NCBI GenBank assembly: GCA_029259875.1
Contig: JAJDEK010000161.1
Span: 1-6,248 of the forward strand
Length of the DNA: 6,248 bases
Direction of reading: 5' to 3'
From: Planctomycetaceae bacterium
Lineage (GTDB): Bacteria > Planctomycetota > Planctomycetia > Planctomycetales > Planctomycetaceae
In this document: positions 6,184 through 6,248 of the stretch, one piece after another
How the letters are laid out: each line of letters starts with the position of its first letter
Numbering within the stretch: position 1 is the first letter of the stretch
Made by a program: the position numbers and the translations under genes
The notes under the pieces: model-generated
Database searches by the model: none
Seen by the model: the letters and a program-made list of their open reading frames with translations, nothing else
Told to the model about the DNA's origin: nothing

Positions 6184-6248
6184 ATGCCAGAAGCAACCTA
6201 TGACCCCACCAGTATGATCAAACCACGCCGTAAAATAACAGGGATTTC
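6184..6248 (+). CDS. Start of an unidentified gene, cut by window edge
   Basis: ATG at 6184 follows a good ribosome site (AAGGAA at 6171-6176, seven bases spacing) and opens a frame to the end of the window: MPEATYDPTSMIKPRRKITG and on. Twenty-one full codons are visible, with no signal peptide or membrane segment so far, so the product is probably cytoplasmic. The MIKPRRKITGIS stretch faintly recalls the N-terminus of dihydrodipicolinate-synthase-family aldolases, but that is memory-based and too short to assert. It diverges from the sulfatase across 93 bases. Confidence 0.6.
   Translation, partial: MPEATYDPTSMIKPRRKITGI

Overview
The window looks like ordinary chromosomal DNA of a Planctomycetes bacterium, perhaps from the Gimesia/Rubinisphaera side of the phylum. 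This is inference from an exported sulfatase with a lysine-rich tail, a kinase-like GH15 protein, a large glycosyltransferase-TPR fusion, moderate GC content and mixed-strand gene order. I see no mobile element, CRISPR array, rRNA or tRNA.

Layout. (1) Bases 1-1158, minus strand: most of a GH15 / phosphorylase-kinase-like glycosidase, cut at its C-terminus by the window edge. (2) Bases 1159-1580: a 422-base divergent intergenic region with two adjacent perfect inverted repeats and an orphan Shine-Dalgarno sequence. (3) Bases 1581-4172, plus strand: an 863-residue polytopic GT-C (GT39/ArnT-like) glycosyltransferase fused to C-terminal TPR-like repeats. (4) Bases 4292-4432, plus strand: a 46-residue predicted single-pass membrane protein with its own possible promoter. 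(5) Bases 4447-6090, minus strand: a two-gene unit, sulfatase first, then a small S4-domain RNA-binding protein of the YbcJ type. It converges on the small membrane gene with only 14 bases between the stop codons. (6) From 6184, plus strand: the first 21 codons of a gene diverging from the sulfatase. A 93-base shared control region separates them and holds a plausible sigma70-type promoter overlapped by a small inverted repeat.

Three genes have carbohydrate-related families (alpha-glucoside hydrolysis or binding, lipid-linked sugar transfer, desulfation of sulfated substrates), but they lie in separate transcription units and nothing shows that they form one pathway. The most notable protein feature is the sulfatase active-site signature C-V-C-S-R, where the usual C-x-P-S-R proline is a cysteine. 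I do not see convincing evidence of a wholly new system; the other points are a domain fusion, an unannotated small membrane protein and several candidate regulatory sites.
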